64,000 nt of DNA. Origin: Thunnus maccoyii (Eukaryota; Chordata; Actinopteri; Scombriformes; Scombridae). Shown piece after piece: positions 23,723-36,039 of this stretch. A model generated the notes under the pieces. It saw only the letters and a list, made by a program, of their open reading frames with translations, made no database searches and was not told where the DNA came from. The position numbers and the translations under genes are program-made. The stretch covers positions 31,468,501 to 31,532,500 of the forward strand of contig NC_056540.1 of the NCBI RefSeq assembly GCF_910596095.1, read 5' to 3'. The first letter of the stretch is position 1. The number at the start of each line of letters is the position of its first letter.

Positions 23723-24561
23723 CCTCCCTTCTCAGTGCTGCAGGCATAGTCGGACCAAACCATTTGTGCACGTGTGCGGAGGTGATGGACGCGGTTACAA
23801 AAAAATTCTGTCAATTTCAATTGATTGTTTTACTTCGTTTTATATGTTGTATAGCTTGCAGCTTTCTATTATGACAATAATTACACTGTGGTCAATTTTT
23901 TGACACTTTAAGGTCCCATCAGAGTGTCATGGTGCGTTCAAAGGAGAATCCGACTTTCGATCATTCTGAGCTACAGCTGCTACATCCGCGTTGCATTCAA
24001 GTTTCATTTTGTAGCAGGGAAAAATGAGAAAAGCTTATAACAACCATTAATGTATAATCATCTTGTCTTTTTTGAAACCTTTTCTATTTTGTTTTCTGTT
24101 TTCATGTGTAAGAAGAAAAGAGTGGCTGTTTTTTCCGTGTAATGTGTCTAAATCACTGTTGTTTACTCGTTTTATGTTCTTGTTTTTGAGAAGCACTTTG
24201 TATTCCTTGTAGCTTATTATCTGTCGTATCTATGTAGCCTAAAGGCCTAATGCTGCAGTGTAGCTGTTACATTATTATTATTATACATTTGCCTATAATA
24301 TTATCCAGTCATCATCATTTCAATTGTAATTTAAGTTACAACAAAAGGCTGTAGACATTTTGAGCTCATTTGACCAATCAGAGCTGACATTACCTCACAT
24401 CACGTCACCTGCATCATGACCTGTTCAATCCTCAGTGTGACGTCTGTAAATGTAAATTTAGTTAAAACATTTTTTTTTAAAAACTGGTTGCTTCCTCCAG
24501 AGACTTCAGATCAGCTGTAAAGGTCAACCTTTGAACACTGAGCTGTTTAGACACATTTCTA

Positions 24562-24563
<2 letters not shown>

Positions 24564-24601
<38 letters not shown>
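24564..24601. repeat. (GT)n microsatellite
   Basis: Nineteen uninterrupted GT units. Confidence 0.95.
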
Positions 24602-24602
<1 letters not shown>

Positions 24603-24754
24603 TACATGGGGAAACAGCTGCCCTACAGCAGCATCTAGTGGCGCTATTATGCAATTACAGGACATTTTAAAAGACATTTTCATCATTTTGTATCTTAATA
24701 TAATAAGATGCCTCTCAGTGAAACTTCCCTAAATAAATAAACGTGAAAAAAAGC

Positions 24755-24767
24755 CATCACCATCATC

Positions 24768-24820
<53 letters not shown>
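24755..24820. repeat. (ATC)n microsatellite
   Basis: About 21 trinucleotide units with one CAC interruption near 24780. Confidence 0.9.
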
Positions 24821-25436
24821 GACACTGCTAGTCAGTATTAGTTGGCCTAGTAATTCATAGGTAATAATAACTGTAATAAAGATTTCAGAAATACTGAGGT
24901 CAAATAAAAGTATTTTTATTTATTTCTGGTAGACTATAAACACTATGAATAATAAATAACTACCTAAAAATACTACATAAATAAATTCATATGGAATGAA
25001 AATAGATTTGTTTGTGACAAACTAAAAGTTGTGACCAGTTAAATGATATTTTGTTTGTTATTTTCGACCCTTTGGATTCGTCTCATGACCACTATGGGAG
25101 TCCTGAGCCTCGGCCAGGTTGGGAACGACCTGCCAGGAAGGGAAACACTAAAAATAGATTTCTTTTAGTTCATTCACAGGTTTTATCTCTCTAGTCACTA
25201 CCTTACAAATATCTGTCAAGACTGTTGCCACTTCAGGACTCTAATGAAACTGTCAGCGTCATCATTGTAAAAGCCTTTGGAAGGATTTATGTGTCTTTGT
25301 GAAATCCAGAGTCCATCTCACTTTCTCTCTCAAAGGGGAAAATGTTTTGTTTGATTTTACAGCAGGAACAGTGATGAATGTTACCTGATAAACTTTCTAA
25401 ACTAAAGGTTTCACTCACTCACCTACGTCATTATGA

Positions 25437-25870
25437 TAAAAAATACTCACAGAACTGATTGAGAAATATACACAAATCTTTAAATGCAAGCGAAGAAGAG
25501 TCTCTTTACCCTGGCTGAATAATGATATTTGCCAGTTAATGAAAAAAAGAGATCTTGCACTGTCCACCAAATTGAATACGGATTTTCTCATTTTTAAGTG
25601 TCTGAGAAATATGGTGGTTAGGGAACTTCGAAAGGCAAAAACCACATACTTTACACAACTGATTGTGGAATCTGAAGTAAATAGCACCTCTCTCTGGAAA
25701 CACCTAAACAGTCTTACTAAAGTTAAGCCCAGATAACAAAAATCAGTAATGGGGCTGGAAGTAAATGGAGTGATTAGCACTGACAGTATAGAAATTGCAA
25801 ATGAATTTAATAATTAATTCATTCAGTCAGTAGAGGAGCTTGCTGAAAATTTTGAACCAGCAAAATTATC
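25437..25870 (+). pseudogene. non-LTR retrotransposon fragment (linker before the reverse transcriptase)
   Basis: Conceptual reading on the + strand gives TELIEKYTQIFK, then SLPWLNNDICQLMKKRD, LRNMVVRELRKAKTTYFTQ and SLWKHLNSLTK. After a stop it continues VNGVISTDSIEIANEFNN and FIQSVEELAENF. This order is the stretch between the endonuclease and reverse transcriptase of teleost jockey/CR1-like LINEs. Two in-frame stops and loss of everything downstream (a poly-A run follows at 25893) show it is dead. It is not a host gene. Confidence 0.75.
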
Positions 25871-25892
25871 ACAGGTTAGCTGTGATAATTTG

Positions 25893-26660
25893 TAAAAAAA
25901 AAAAAAAAAAAATCATAAATAATGGTAAAAAGTCTGGCAGCAAAAGTTCCCAAACACTTACCATCAAATAACAGTAAAAAACCTTTAGTTATTCTACAGA
26001 AATTTATTTTAAAAATACTGATAATTACTTTGGACTTTGTCTACATTTTTACAGTCCAACCATTGTAAAATAAAAAGAAAATCTCATTATGAAACATTGC
26101 TAGAATGTTAAACAAATGTATAAATCTGCACAAAAAATGAAAAAGATTGCAGAACTACCTTAAAATTACGTAATTTAAATGATTCTCTTGTTTTCATACA
26201 GTAATCTTTGGTAAATCCATAGGATTATCCAATCCATCCACAAGAACTCCTCATCAAAGTACAGATTTCTGGATGTAAAACACAGAAAAATGATGTAAAA
26301 TTACATTCACATTACCCTCCTTCAACACCCATTAATAGTATCTTGAGAGCTTTAAGCTTTTATTTTATGTGATTATCCAATCTATTTATAGTAGATCCCT
26401 GGTAAATTTATATTGTACAAAAAAATAAGATCATGTGAGAATGGTTTACAAAAACATAATTTTAATAATCATTACTTTATATAAACATTATTTGACAGTA
26501 ATTACAAGCAACTCTCCACAGCAGGGTACAAAACAACATGTCTTATGTTTTTCTGTCTCCTTCACATCAACTAACAGACCTCTATCATAAAGCCAGCATT
26601 AAGGGAATATTGTTTGTGCACTGGTGTGAGTCTGAGCGTTGTACTTGTGAGAAAGTGAGA
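25893..26660. other. AT-rich gene-free stretch
   Basis: Begins with a 19-base A run. Nothing else is recognised. Confidence 0.4.
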
Positions 26661-26664
26661 GATA

Positions 26665-26915
26665 AGTTTTACTTTTACCGGTCAAAGCAGATGGCCGCCC
26701 ACCAAGAGCCGGGATCTGCTTGAGGTTTCTACCCGTTAAAGGGGAGTTTTTCCTTACTGCTGTCGCCAAGTGCTTGCTCATGGGGGAATTGTTGGGTCTC
26801 TGTAAATTAAAAAGTACGGTCTTGACCTGCTCTATGTGAAAAGTGCCTTGAGATGACTTCTGTTGTGATATGGCGCTATATAAATAAAAATTGATTGATT
26901 GATTGATTGATTTTA
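26665..26915 (+). repeat. retrotransposon 3' tail (GCGCTATATAAATAAA type)
   Basis: Landmarks are CCGTTAAAGGGGAGTTTTTC, GCCAAGTGCTTGCTCATGGG, TTGTTGGGTCTCTGTAAA, GAAAAGTGCCTTGAGATGAC and GATATGGCGCTATATAAATA. It ends in (GATT)n. This is the 3' end of an abundant percomorph LINE/SINE-type family. A longer copy lies inverted at 44620 inside a PLAAT intron. Confidence 0.75.
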
Positions 26916-27289
26916 ACAATAATGGCTGAAACAGGTTGAATCTCCCAATATAAAAGCAGTGTGTTTGTGCCTTTTAGTGTGATCTTATTATCAAATGTTC
27001 ATCATTATCTTTCTGTTTAGTTTACAGTGTCCAACACCATGAAATATGAAGTAAACTGTAGAACAGGAAGGAACACGTATTGTGTTTAATTATTAAACAT
27101 ATTGCAATCTCGCTGTTTGGCTCTCTGTTTCATGATCTAGATATCACAACGTCTGTGCTTATCAACAGAGATGTAGATAGATAAGACAGGTGTTTTTTTG
27201 TTTTTTTCTTTAATGATCCAGTTATAAGGAAGACGTGATTCTTATTTTCTTTTTGTTTCTATTTTGACAATCCTGTTCCACTTATTTTC

Positions 27290-27455
27290 TGATCTCTATA
27301 ATATTTGGCTTGTTTAGCTTTTTCGTGTTTTATTGATCAATGTGATTTTAAATTGTTGTTTGTTTTATTGTTGCTGTCGTTGTGTGAATCCCAGGAATAA
27401 TAGCGACCACTTTGTAGAGGCTGATGGGGATCCAAATAAAGGATGAAGAATAAAG
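27290..27455 (+). repeat. retrotransposon 3' UTR remnant
   Basis: TTGTTGCTGTCGTTGTGTGA, then GGCTGATGGGGATCCAAATA and AAGGATGAAGAATAAA, resembles the 3' end of a fish LINE. No coding part remains. Confidence 0.45.
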
Positions 27456-27889
27456 TAGGCTCAGAAGAAGTATTATGCATGTTTCATCATGGCACTTTAG
27501 GCTTATATTTCATTTTTTTAAAAACTTTTAACTAAACAATTGCGAAGGCGCAACATGTTTCATTTAATGAATGACTAAAATCAAATCAACATATGAACAT
27601 TTGTTTAAACATGGATTAATGGAGATCTTGTATATGGGTGAGTGTGGAATAACTGTTTTCTGCTTCTACAACCAATTTACAGTAAATCATGTTCATGCTT
27701 GCCTTCCAAAGTACAAGTACATTAGACCACTGAGCTTTGCACCAAACTTATTTTTGCATTTAGTCTCACAAATGAAGGTACACTGCACACTGCCCAGTAT
27801 GTGTGTGGATGTACTGTATTTTACTGTAAGTATGATGCAGTTCCAGCATGGCACTCTCAGCTTGTATTTCTTTTCTAACTGCCTTCTTT

Positions 27890-29260
27890 TTAATCTTTCC
27901 TGGTCTCTATTGTGAGAGGAGGTCATGTGTCTCAGGTCCTTTTGGTTTGTCAGCACCTGGAAGCTGCTTGATGGGGTGCTGGTTTGGAGAGGAGAGCAGT
28001 CGTCTCAGCGAGTATAAGATAAGATACGTGGCAAACTAAGATAAACAGTTACAGCTTTTGTTTTATTACCCTAACCAGCGCACTGTGGTCATGTAAAACA
28101 TGCCGACAGTGGATGGGACACTGCGGGCAAAGCAGTTGAAAATATCACTTTTCTACATGTTTATGCTTGTTGATCAGGTGGTTTGATAAAGTACTTCTTG
28201 GCTTTTTACTCACAAAGCTTTTATTGCATTTACAGTAACGAGTGTAGTTGTCAAATCAAGTAAAATTTTCTCTTCACTTCACTGTGTCCACCTCTCTGCC
28301 CTGCGGTCTGCTTCATGTGTCTGTGAGTGTGTGTGTGAATATTTAATATTGAATATTTAACTGATTTTGATAACAACACTGAGATTTCAGTTTTATTTCT
28401 TGTGTGGTCCTTTCCATAATGTTGTCAGACACTTATAATAACATTCTGAGTCTGTCAGAGGCAAAAACAAACACCTTTAGTGGATGAACATTGATGGGAC
28501 GCTATTGCAACAACGGATTTTTGTTGCCCCCTTTAGTCACTTAGACACAAAATGATGGGAGAATAGGGTCCAGGTTGACAAATACCCAAGTTTTCCTTTT
28601 AGGCAACATTGTTTGTGCACCTGAGTGGGTCTAAGTTTTTGTTCTTGTGAGAAAGTGAAAGATAAGCATTGCTTTCAACAAAAATACTTGAAACTAAAAG
28701 CTACGTTTCATGTTGACAGGTCCCTGATGTCTCCCTTTTACAAATCCTACATAGAGTCAATTTCATCATTTTACCCCATCTGTTGGTGTGACAGTCTAAA
28801 TATCAAATCCAAGAATACACTGGAAAAAAGAGTGAATACAAGGTGTCCAGCAGAGTAGCCTGTCTGTTCTGTATAACAGTCAGGTGGTGAAGACGGCACC
28901 CCCATCCTCTTCATCAGGAGTTTCACTCTCTACCCTCTGGCACCACCCTCAGATTCCCCTCAGTCAAGACAGATAGATACAAACACTCATTCATCCCCAC
29001 AGCCATCACTCTCCTCAACTCAGGGAAAAGGGGGTAGCTTGCCCATCATGAGTATGAAGGCCTACTTGTAGGATGATGATTTCATGTTTGTTTTAAGTTG
29101 CAGTTCCTGCTGCAAAACCAATTCCCCTTCAGAGAAAAATAAAGTTGACCTTGAACTTTAATTTTATCATCCTTTTTTCCATACTATAATTTGCTTTATT
29201 GATCTATTCATATTAATGGTTAAACATATTGCAGTCTCTCTGTTTTACTTTCTGTTTCAT
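27890..29260. repeat. 5' part of PLAAT duplication unit A with inserted LINE end
   Basis: Segments here match the region upstream of copy C. About 27900-27960 (TGGTCTCTATTGTGAGAGGA, GGTCATGTG, TCAGGTCCT, CACCTGGAAG) matches 41270-41325. About 29163-29215 (CATCCTTTTTTCCAT, TTGCTTTATTGATCTATTCA) matches 41369-41430. The sequence between them in unit A is extra, including the LINE fragment at 28880-29160. Confidence 0.65.
28880..29160 (+). pseudogene. LINE 3' terminus fragment
   Basis: The + strand reads RYKHSFIPTAITLLNSGK followed by stops, the usual C-terminus of teleost LINE ORF2 proteins. The tail is AATAAAGTTGACCTTGAACT. Only the very end of the element is present. Confidence 0.7.
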
Positions 29261-29354
29261 TGACGTGACATGACTGTTAAGTTTTACTTTACATTTCATG
29301 GGACGTGCTACAGGAACATTGCCCTGTAATTAAACAACACACTCGTAATAAAAT

Positions 29355-29507
29355 ATGCCAGCCAATCAGATCTGAGTTGAAGATCCTCCCACTTCAAATA
29401 AATTTAAACTCCAAGGGTGCATAGTTACACACAGCTTCATTCATCAGTTACAGCTTCATTGAGCTGCCAAATCATCAAAACGACTTCAACACAACACAGG
29501 TCAGCAG
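29355..29507 (+). promoter_or_regulatory. candidate promoter and first non-coding exon of PLAAT copy A
   Basis: GCCAATCAGA (CCAAT box, 29361) and AATAAATTTAAA (TATA-like, about 29397) precede a candidate exon that ends ACAGGTCAGCAG|GTACGTC, a good donor at 29507/29508. The next acceptor is at 30304/30305. Transcript evidence would be needed to fix the start. Confidence 0.4.
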
Positions 29508-30304
29508 GTACGTCTTTGTGTTAAAACTTGCAGATACATTTTAAGGTAAGATAAAAACAGTTCTGTTGTGTGCTTGCTTACTTTGATGAATGATATTTGG
29601 AACATATGTGTTGATGTTATCAAGCAATTGCTTCTTACCTTTCAGTGAATCTTAGACAGGAAATACTCAGAAAATAAAACCGAGGTTTTAAATACTTGGA
29701 ATTATTACTAAAAATAATGACCATGTGTGTACTGGTTTTTCTTTTCTTTTGGGATGAAATTAACATTTTAACATAGGAGGTGTAGCTGTCTTGGTGAACA
29801 CTTGGGTTATACTGTATACTCATCATTCAAAGGCCACCTGAAATCATCTCTGCTGCTCAAACAATAAATAACAACACCACTCAAAACCACCAAGCGTAGT
29901 TGTTGCTAAAACAGTGATATCTGCTACTTTTATCACATTCTTAGTCTTAGTAACGTAAAGCAAAGACGTGTTTATTATAGACTGGCATATACTTATACCA
30001 TTATCACACTAATCACAGGCAGGTAGGGCAGAAGTTATTGCTGACGTTACATTAATCCTCTCTGTTAGGTGAAGAACACCTGAAAAAAAAATCCAATGAG
30101 CATTTGATGACAAAAACAGGCCAGTTTAAATTCATATTAATTTACTTTAACTACACTGAAAGGAAAAAAAATGAACATTGGCTTATTAGCTACTTGCCAA
30201 TCTTGCCAACACACACTACTACTTCTTATTCTCTCTGTATACGATGATGTCAAATCTCAGCAAACTTTTCGTGGGTAATATCTGTTAATGTTTTGTTCCT
30301 TCAG

Positions 30305-32297
30305 GTGCTGAGTCTCTTGGAAAGTGAAACCAAAATGCTAAAAACACACACAATGGTGAGTAAATCCCATGACTACTTGGGTCATAGTAAATGGTCAGAG
30401 TACACATAGCACTCCAAAATCTGAACACTTATTTTGTTTAAGAGAAAATGGTTAGAATGTTTACCTCTCCATCTGAATCCGTATCTGCATGACAGATGAC
30501 AGTTAGTGAGAAACAATCATGAGATACATGTGCCTGTACAGTTGTTCATGAGAAAATAGTGAAGAAAACTTTACAGAGGCCAAGAGCGATCATCACACTG
30601 CGACTTGAGAAAACACTAGCAAATAGAAAAACAACATTTAACACCTGAATCAGTTCACTGAAAATGATTCTCATTAAATGATCATTTTGGAGATTCACAA
30701 CAATCCAGGAGCTGACCGTTAGATATTTCAGTATCAAACAATCTGTTCTTATATGATCATCTGCTACATAGAGTCATTCTGCAACTACTATATTAACTGT
30801 GTATTGCATCACCTGTCGCCAAAAAACGGGGACCCACTAATATACCTCATCCGTAGCACTACTAGAGGTCAAAAACTCCACAGAGAACCTTTAAGAATGC
30901 AGGACAAAACAACTGATCAATTGCCCAAATGGAGCTGAATATGTAAATTAGACACTTGCAAACAAGCTTGAAAACTACAGATTAAATGTCTTCTTCATGT
31001 TTGGATGTCTGAACTCAGGTACGGTAACTCTGATTGATCTCTTGATTTGATTTTGAAATCCAAGCCTGCCTCAGCAGCCAAGGAGGAAGAACCAGAACCT
31101 GGTGACTTGATAGAAATCTTCCGTGGTCGCTATCAGCACTGGACTGTGTACATTGGTGGTGGCTACATTGTTCACTTGGTTTCCAGTGAGTCATTTCTTT
31201 ACACTGCAGTGCCAGTGCTGCTACTTCCAAACACTGATCAGTCCCAGTAAAGACCATCATATAGCAGCCAAGATGCATTGTTCTGCAGACCTGAGGGCAG
31301 GCTTTGATTATTTACTTGGTTAAACTAACCAACATTTTCTTCAACTTTCATAAACTTAAATAATAAACTGAACAGTTTACATACAAAACTCATCATAAAA
31401 CATGTTACAATCTTCAGCACATTTACCTTGTATAACTTGTGCCTTTTGTCATGCCCACAGACTCAGAAATACACAGTTTAGGAGTTTCATCAACTGTGTT
31501 GGGAGGTTCTGTGAGTGGCCAAGTCAAGAAAGAAAAACTCAAAGATGTGGTCAACAAAGATGATTGGAAAATAAGTAACATACACGACAACAAGTGGGAC
31601 CCCAGGCCAAAGCAGGAAATTGTGAAAGAAGCCCTTTCGATGGTGGGTAAGGATATGGAGTACAGTGTTACCGAATTGAACTGTGAGCACTTCGCCACCG
31701 AGCGCCGTTATGGCAAAGCCCTGTCTCTTCAGGTATGTAGGTGGATCCACAATTGGAATTTGCCTCTGGATGAGTTATGTGGATTTAAAATGTCAAATTA
31801 TAAAGAAACCAAGAAACTAAATGAAGTAAAATACACATGGAACACTTGGTCATGAAAATAATATTTTCTGTCAGTGGTTAAGGTGGAAGTAGCAGGATGT
31901 TTTACTACCGGAAAACCGCAGAAGTTACAGTCACATTACAAGTGATGAATACTGCAAAATATTTCTATGCCTCACAATTGTCTTTAAAATCATAAAAAGG
32001 TATTCTTCATATAAGAACAATTGCCAGCAGGGGAAAGAAGTGTTATGATTTATTATGATTTTAAAGTTATTATCTGCCAGTCAATACAGTATTTCATGTA
32101 TTCATATGTGAGGGGGGATTTCAATATCAGTGTTTTACATTTCTTGCAACTAAACTCATGTTTTGTGTGTCTGTGTGTTATCTTCACAGGTGCTGAAGGC
32201 TGCAGAGGCTGTAGTTAGAGTGGGAGCTGCTACTATTCTAGATTCCACTGCTTCAGGAGACATGTCATCAAGTCCCTCAGTGCAATACTCTCCTTAA
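30305..32297 (+). CDS. PLAAT/HRASLS-like phospholipase A and acyltransferase, copy A
   Basis: Four exons carry the frame: 30305-30355 (starts at acceptor CCTTCAG, ends in ATG at 30353), 31065-31185, 31461-31732 and 32190-32297 (stop TAA 32295). All borders are GT/AG and phases agree (0, 1, 0). This gives 167 residues, or 173 from an in-frame ATG at 30335; the family is usually about 160-170. Family features seen: [15 protein letters not shown] with His26, GYIVHLV with His38, and NCEHF with Cys116. These form the His/His/Cys triad that acts on phospholipid acyl chains (phospholipase A1/2 and N- or O-acyl transfer). The loop reads YIGGGY rather than the usual YIGDGY. The C-terminus (last 35 residues) lacks the membrane anchor typical of the family. 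Exon 3 has about 14 extra residues compared with copy C. AATAAA lies at 32670. Exact family member not assigned. Confidence 0.8.
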
Positions 32298-32660
32298 ACT
32301 TATTCCTCCATCAGCACTGTTTCCTGGACTCCTCCCGGCCCGCTTTTCCCCATCAGCCTTGTTAGCCCTGCCCTGTCCCCAGTGTTTTCCCCAGCCAATC
32401 AGCTTCTTTCCCGTTATTTTGTTTCATCATCTCACTCCCCTTACCTGAGCTTCTCCGCCCATCTCCCCACCTGCACCACATCTCCTTGTTAGTTCAGTTA
32501 GTATTTTAGTCCTGTGTTTCAGTTCTGTCTTGTTGGATCATTTGTTTGGTTTGGTTTTGCCTGCACTTCTGTATCCTGTTCCTGAGTCTTGAATGAAGAT
32601 ATATTCTCAAGTTCCTGTTGGCTTCTGTGTCCTGCATTTGGGTCCAGCTGCTCCCATCCT
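32298..32660 (+). repeat. repeat inserted in the 3' UTR of PLAAT copy A
   Basis: Copy C has only about 50 bases between its stop and the AATAAACATAT end. Copy A has about 370, including TTTCAGTTCTGTCTTGTTGG, TTTGCCTGCACTTCTG and GTGTCCTGCATTTGGGTCC. The last phrase, inverted, also opens the repeat at 41464 (GGCGGATCAGGTGAACCCAA, ATGCAGACAC). It is a teleost dispersed repeat of unknown class. Confidence 0.6.
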
Positions 32661-32985
32661 ACACTTTAAAATAAACATATTCAAGCATACTATCATATGT
32701 ACTCTGATTTAATGCATTTAATTTGGGTTATTTGGACTTATTAACATTGCACTTAATGTATAAACAATATATAACTGTAGAATATATATAACTGCCTGTG
32801 GTTGCTGCCAGCTACTGCTGGGGCTGCAAATGTTTCATTTAAAAAAACAATCATATGGTCGCAGCATCCCTGTGGCCAAACACTTCTAAATATTACAGAG
32901 TATTTCAAGATCCACAGTCGCAATTAATGACAAAAAAAATCTGTGCTAATAGAGAATTGCTCACCGAGTCATTTAAAGTTTTATT
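32661..32985 (+). repeat. 3' end of PLAAT duplication unit A
   Basis: ACTCTGATTTAATGCATTTA and CACTTCTAAATATTACAGAG, then TTTCAAGATCCACA and GAGTCATTTAAAG, match 46857-46900 and 47745-47820 of unit C. Copy C has about 660 bp of other sequence inserted in between. Confidence 0.65.
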
Positions 32986-32989
32986 TGTA

Positions 32990-33396
32990 CTGTAGCACCA
33001 CTTACAGGTGAAATGCAATCAAAATTTGCAGGACTGTTGTGTGAACGGACCACTTAAATGCAATTCAACCATGTATTCAACAGTTAAACCAGTGCTTACC
33101 AGTAACTGGCTACATGATGGTGCTACTTGTTCCATGTTTAAATATGTTAAGCACATCCCCAGAGGGAATCTGAGTTTGGAGATTTTTCTTACATTAGGTG
33201 CAACTGAAGTCCATTAAATTGCATCCACATTTCTCTCACTTGCTTCTTTTCTTTGCGTCTTAAAGCCTCCCACTGAGGATGCAGGAGAGACACAAGGAAA
33301 CATGCGAGGAGAGAGGAAATGAGGAAATATGTTTTTAGAGATATGAGACGTCCTTTCCTCTGATGACGGTGGCAGCTGATCAGTCGATCACGGACT
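32990..33396. other. gene-free stretch
   Basis: No gene or repeat recognised. Confidence 0.4.
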
Positions 33397-34228
33397 AAAC
33401 TAGCTAACTGTATATAAAGTAGTGTAAACTAGCTCCACCTCCAGCAGCTACAACAGTAACATGCTGCTCTAACACTGATGCTTCACTATTAATAATCTAA
33501 TGATGTCATATATAATAATATATCAGTCAGAGGGACCAAACCACTACTTTTACTGCAATACTTTAACTACATCAAACTCATAATACTTATGTACTTTTAC
33601 TGCAATACTTTAACTACATCAAACTCATAATACTTATGTACTTTTACTGCAATACTTTAAATACATCAAGCTCATAATACTTATGTACTTTTACTGCAAT
33701 ACTTTAAATACATCAAGCTCATAATACTTATGTACTTTTACTGCAATACTTTAACTACATCAAGCTCATAATACTTATGTTCTTTTACTGCAATACTTTA
33801 ATTACATCAAGCTCATAATACTTATGTACTTTTACTGCAATACTTTAAATACATCAAGCTCATAATACTTATGTACTTTTACTGCAATACTTTAATTACA
33901 TCAAGCTCATAATACTTATGTACTTTTACTGCTGATACTTTAACTACATCAAGCTCATAATACTTATGTACTTTTACTGCAATACTTTAACTACATCAAG
34001 CTCATAATACTTATGTACTTTTACTGCAATACGTTAACTACATCAAGCTCATAATACTTATGTACTTTTACTGCAATACTTTAACTACATCAAGCTCATA
34101 ATACTTAAGTACTTTTACTGGAGGAGGATTTTTCATGCAAGACTTTTACTTGTAATGGAGTATTTTTTTATATTTCTGTGTTGGTACTTTTACTGAAGGA
34201 AAAGATCTGAGTACTTCTTCCACCACTG
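33397..34228. repeat. dispersed repeat family R3, copy 2, with expanded minisatellite
   Basis: The same flanks as 20382-20690 (AAACTAGCTAACTGTATATA at the start; GATCTGAGTACTTCTTCCAC CACTG at the end). The middle, 33545-34109, is 12 tandem units of 47 bp (one is 48 bp). The unit runs from TACTTTTACTGCAATACTTT to ACTCATAATACTTATG. Units differ by one or two bases (AACTC or AGCTC; TAACTAC, TAAATAC or TAATTAC). Confidence 0.9.
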
Positions 34229-34229
34229 A

Positions 34230-34580
34230 TGGGTGGACATAATATTTTGTCCACACACACACTTCCTGTGGGTTTCACTGGCGTCCTCCCCTGTACTGGT
34301 GATGTTGTCAGTGTAGTAATATTTTAAAATTATAGAATATATTTCTGTAACAAAGCAATCTAATTGCAACTTTTATTACAGCTTTTACTAACCAATGAAA
34401 CAATTATGGTCTCTTTTGTATTAAGATACAAAGGAACTTGTGTATTTGTTGGGAATTCTTCAGGTCAAATTCCCAGAGTGGTATTGTTGGAGTTGAGGGG
34501 GTTTTGTAAGTGTCTTGTTCATAACAGGAAGTCAGGAGCGAGACCTGTTTACATTCTTCATTCAAGCGGGATTTAGAGAG
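34230..34580. other. gene-free stretch
   Basis: Nothing recognised before PLAAT duplication unit B begins. Confidence 0.4.
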
Positions 34581-34599
34581 GTGGGGCAGTTTATGGTAG

Positions 34600-36005
34600 G
34601 ACACTTTTATTTCTTATTCTCTCTGTATATGAGGATGTCTGATCTCTGCAAACTTTTCTTGAGTGATATTTGTTAATGTTTTGTTCCCTCAGGTGCTGAG
34701 TCTTTTGGCAAGTGAAACCAGGCCAAAACTCTAAAAACACACAATGGTGAGTAAATCCCATGATTACTTGAATCAGTGATAGATAATCATGAGATACATG
34801 TGCCTGTACAGTAGTTCATGAGAAAAATTGTAAAGAAAACTTTACAGAGGTTAAGAGAGATCATCACACTTTGACTTGAGAAAACAAAAGCAAATAGAAA
34901 AACAACGCTGCAACATTTAATACCTGAATCAGTTCATTGAAAATGATCCTCATTAAATGGTCATTTTGGAGATTCACAACAATCCAGAAACTGACTGTTA
35001 GATATTTCAGTATCAAACAATCTGTTCTTATATGATCATCTGCTACATAGAGTCATTCTGCAGCTACTATATTAACAGTTAGTTCCTGATTTGTTCTTTA
35101 CTTGTTTTATGGTAAATGCTGTTTGTGTAAGAATTGTGTGAATCTTATTGTTTAGTGTCGGCGCCTGACAGACAGGAGCAACAATAGTGCAATAATGCAC
35201 AAACATAAAAGGCGCTCTGTGGAGTTTTCTTGTTAACAAACCAAAGTTATGTCTTTGTGATCTCTTCATAAAATATTTGCAAAACAGAGTTGTTTTTTTT
35301 TTAAGTATTTTTAATCCTGCGTTGTTTACACCCATCTTTACTTGGTTAGCATACAAAGAATGAGCCTTGGTGTTTGCTCCCACAAATGCAACATAGAAGA
35401 ATAAAAATAGAATAAAAGTAATGTAGTAATAATAATAATGAAATGAACAAAGCAATATTACAATTAAATTTAAAATCTATTTACAGAATGGAATAATAGG
35501 AAATATGGACTGTGATATGGGCAAATAAATGAAGTTTATGTAATATATGAAGGTGACGAGAGCAAAAATGAAATGAATACATGAATGTGACAAGTGCAGG
35601 GATTAAAAGAGGGATGTGAAATGTAAAGTCCAGTTTGATAACAGCACAGTTCAGCTATTTAGTAGGGCAACAGCTTCTGGAAAGAAGTTTTTATGAATCT
35701 CATTTGTACATTTCTGCGTTGTGCAGCAGATTAAAGTCACCTGTAGATCAGTGTAATACTGTGAAACAATTTGTAGGACTGTGTATCGCATCACCCGTAT
35801 GCAAAACACCAAAAAACAGGGACCCACTCATAAAAAACTGATCCATAGCTCTACTAGAGGTGAAAAACTCCACAGGGGACCTTTAAGAATGCAGAACAAA
35901 ACAACTGAACAGTTGCCTTAATTGAGCTGAATATGTAAATTAGGTAAAGAGTAAATTTCTTCTTCATGTTTGGATGTCTGAACACAGGTATGGTAACTGA
36001 GCCTC
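34600..36005 (+). pseudogene. PLAAT copy B, truncated (start exon and first intron only)
   Basis: Matches copies A and C from the intron before the start exon (TTATTCTCTCTGTAT, TTTTGTTCCCTCAG) through the exon 34693-34746. That exon ends in the same ATG (34744-34746) and donor GTGAGTAAATCCCATGATTA. It continues to the AGGTATGGTAACT landmark at about 35987. The exons carrying the HW, VHL and NCEHF motifs are absent. Where they should follow, an unrelated LINE fragment starts. No catalytic part can be made, so this is a broken duplicate. It shares with copy C, not A, an insertion of several hundred bases in the intron. Confidence 0.8.
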
Positions 36006-36039
36006 TGCTTTAAAACTCCCCTGATTTGATACCGACATT

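Larger units (their letters stand above)
23880..25430. other. gene-free stretch with microsatellites
   Basis: Holds (GT)n at 24564-24601, (ATC)n at about 24755-24820, and a fragment of the 19.69-kb hAT MITE at about 25070-25135. No gene seen. Confidence 0.45.

Noticed and set aside
23544..23874. Poly-Pro and poly-Gly open frames
   Set aside because: Produced by the CCT and poly-C tract on both strands.
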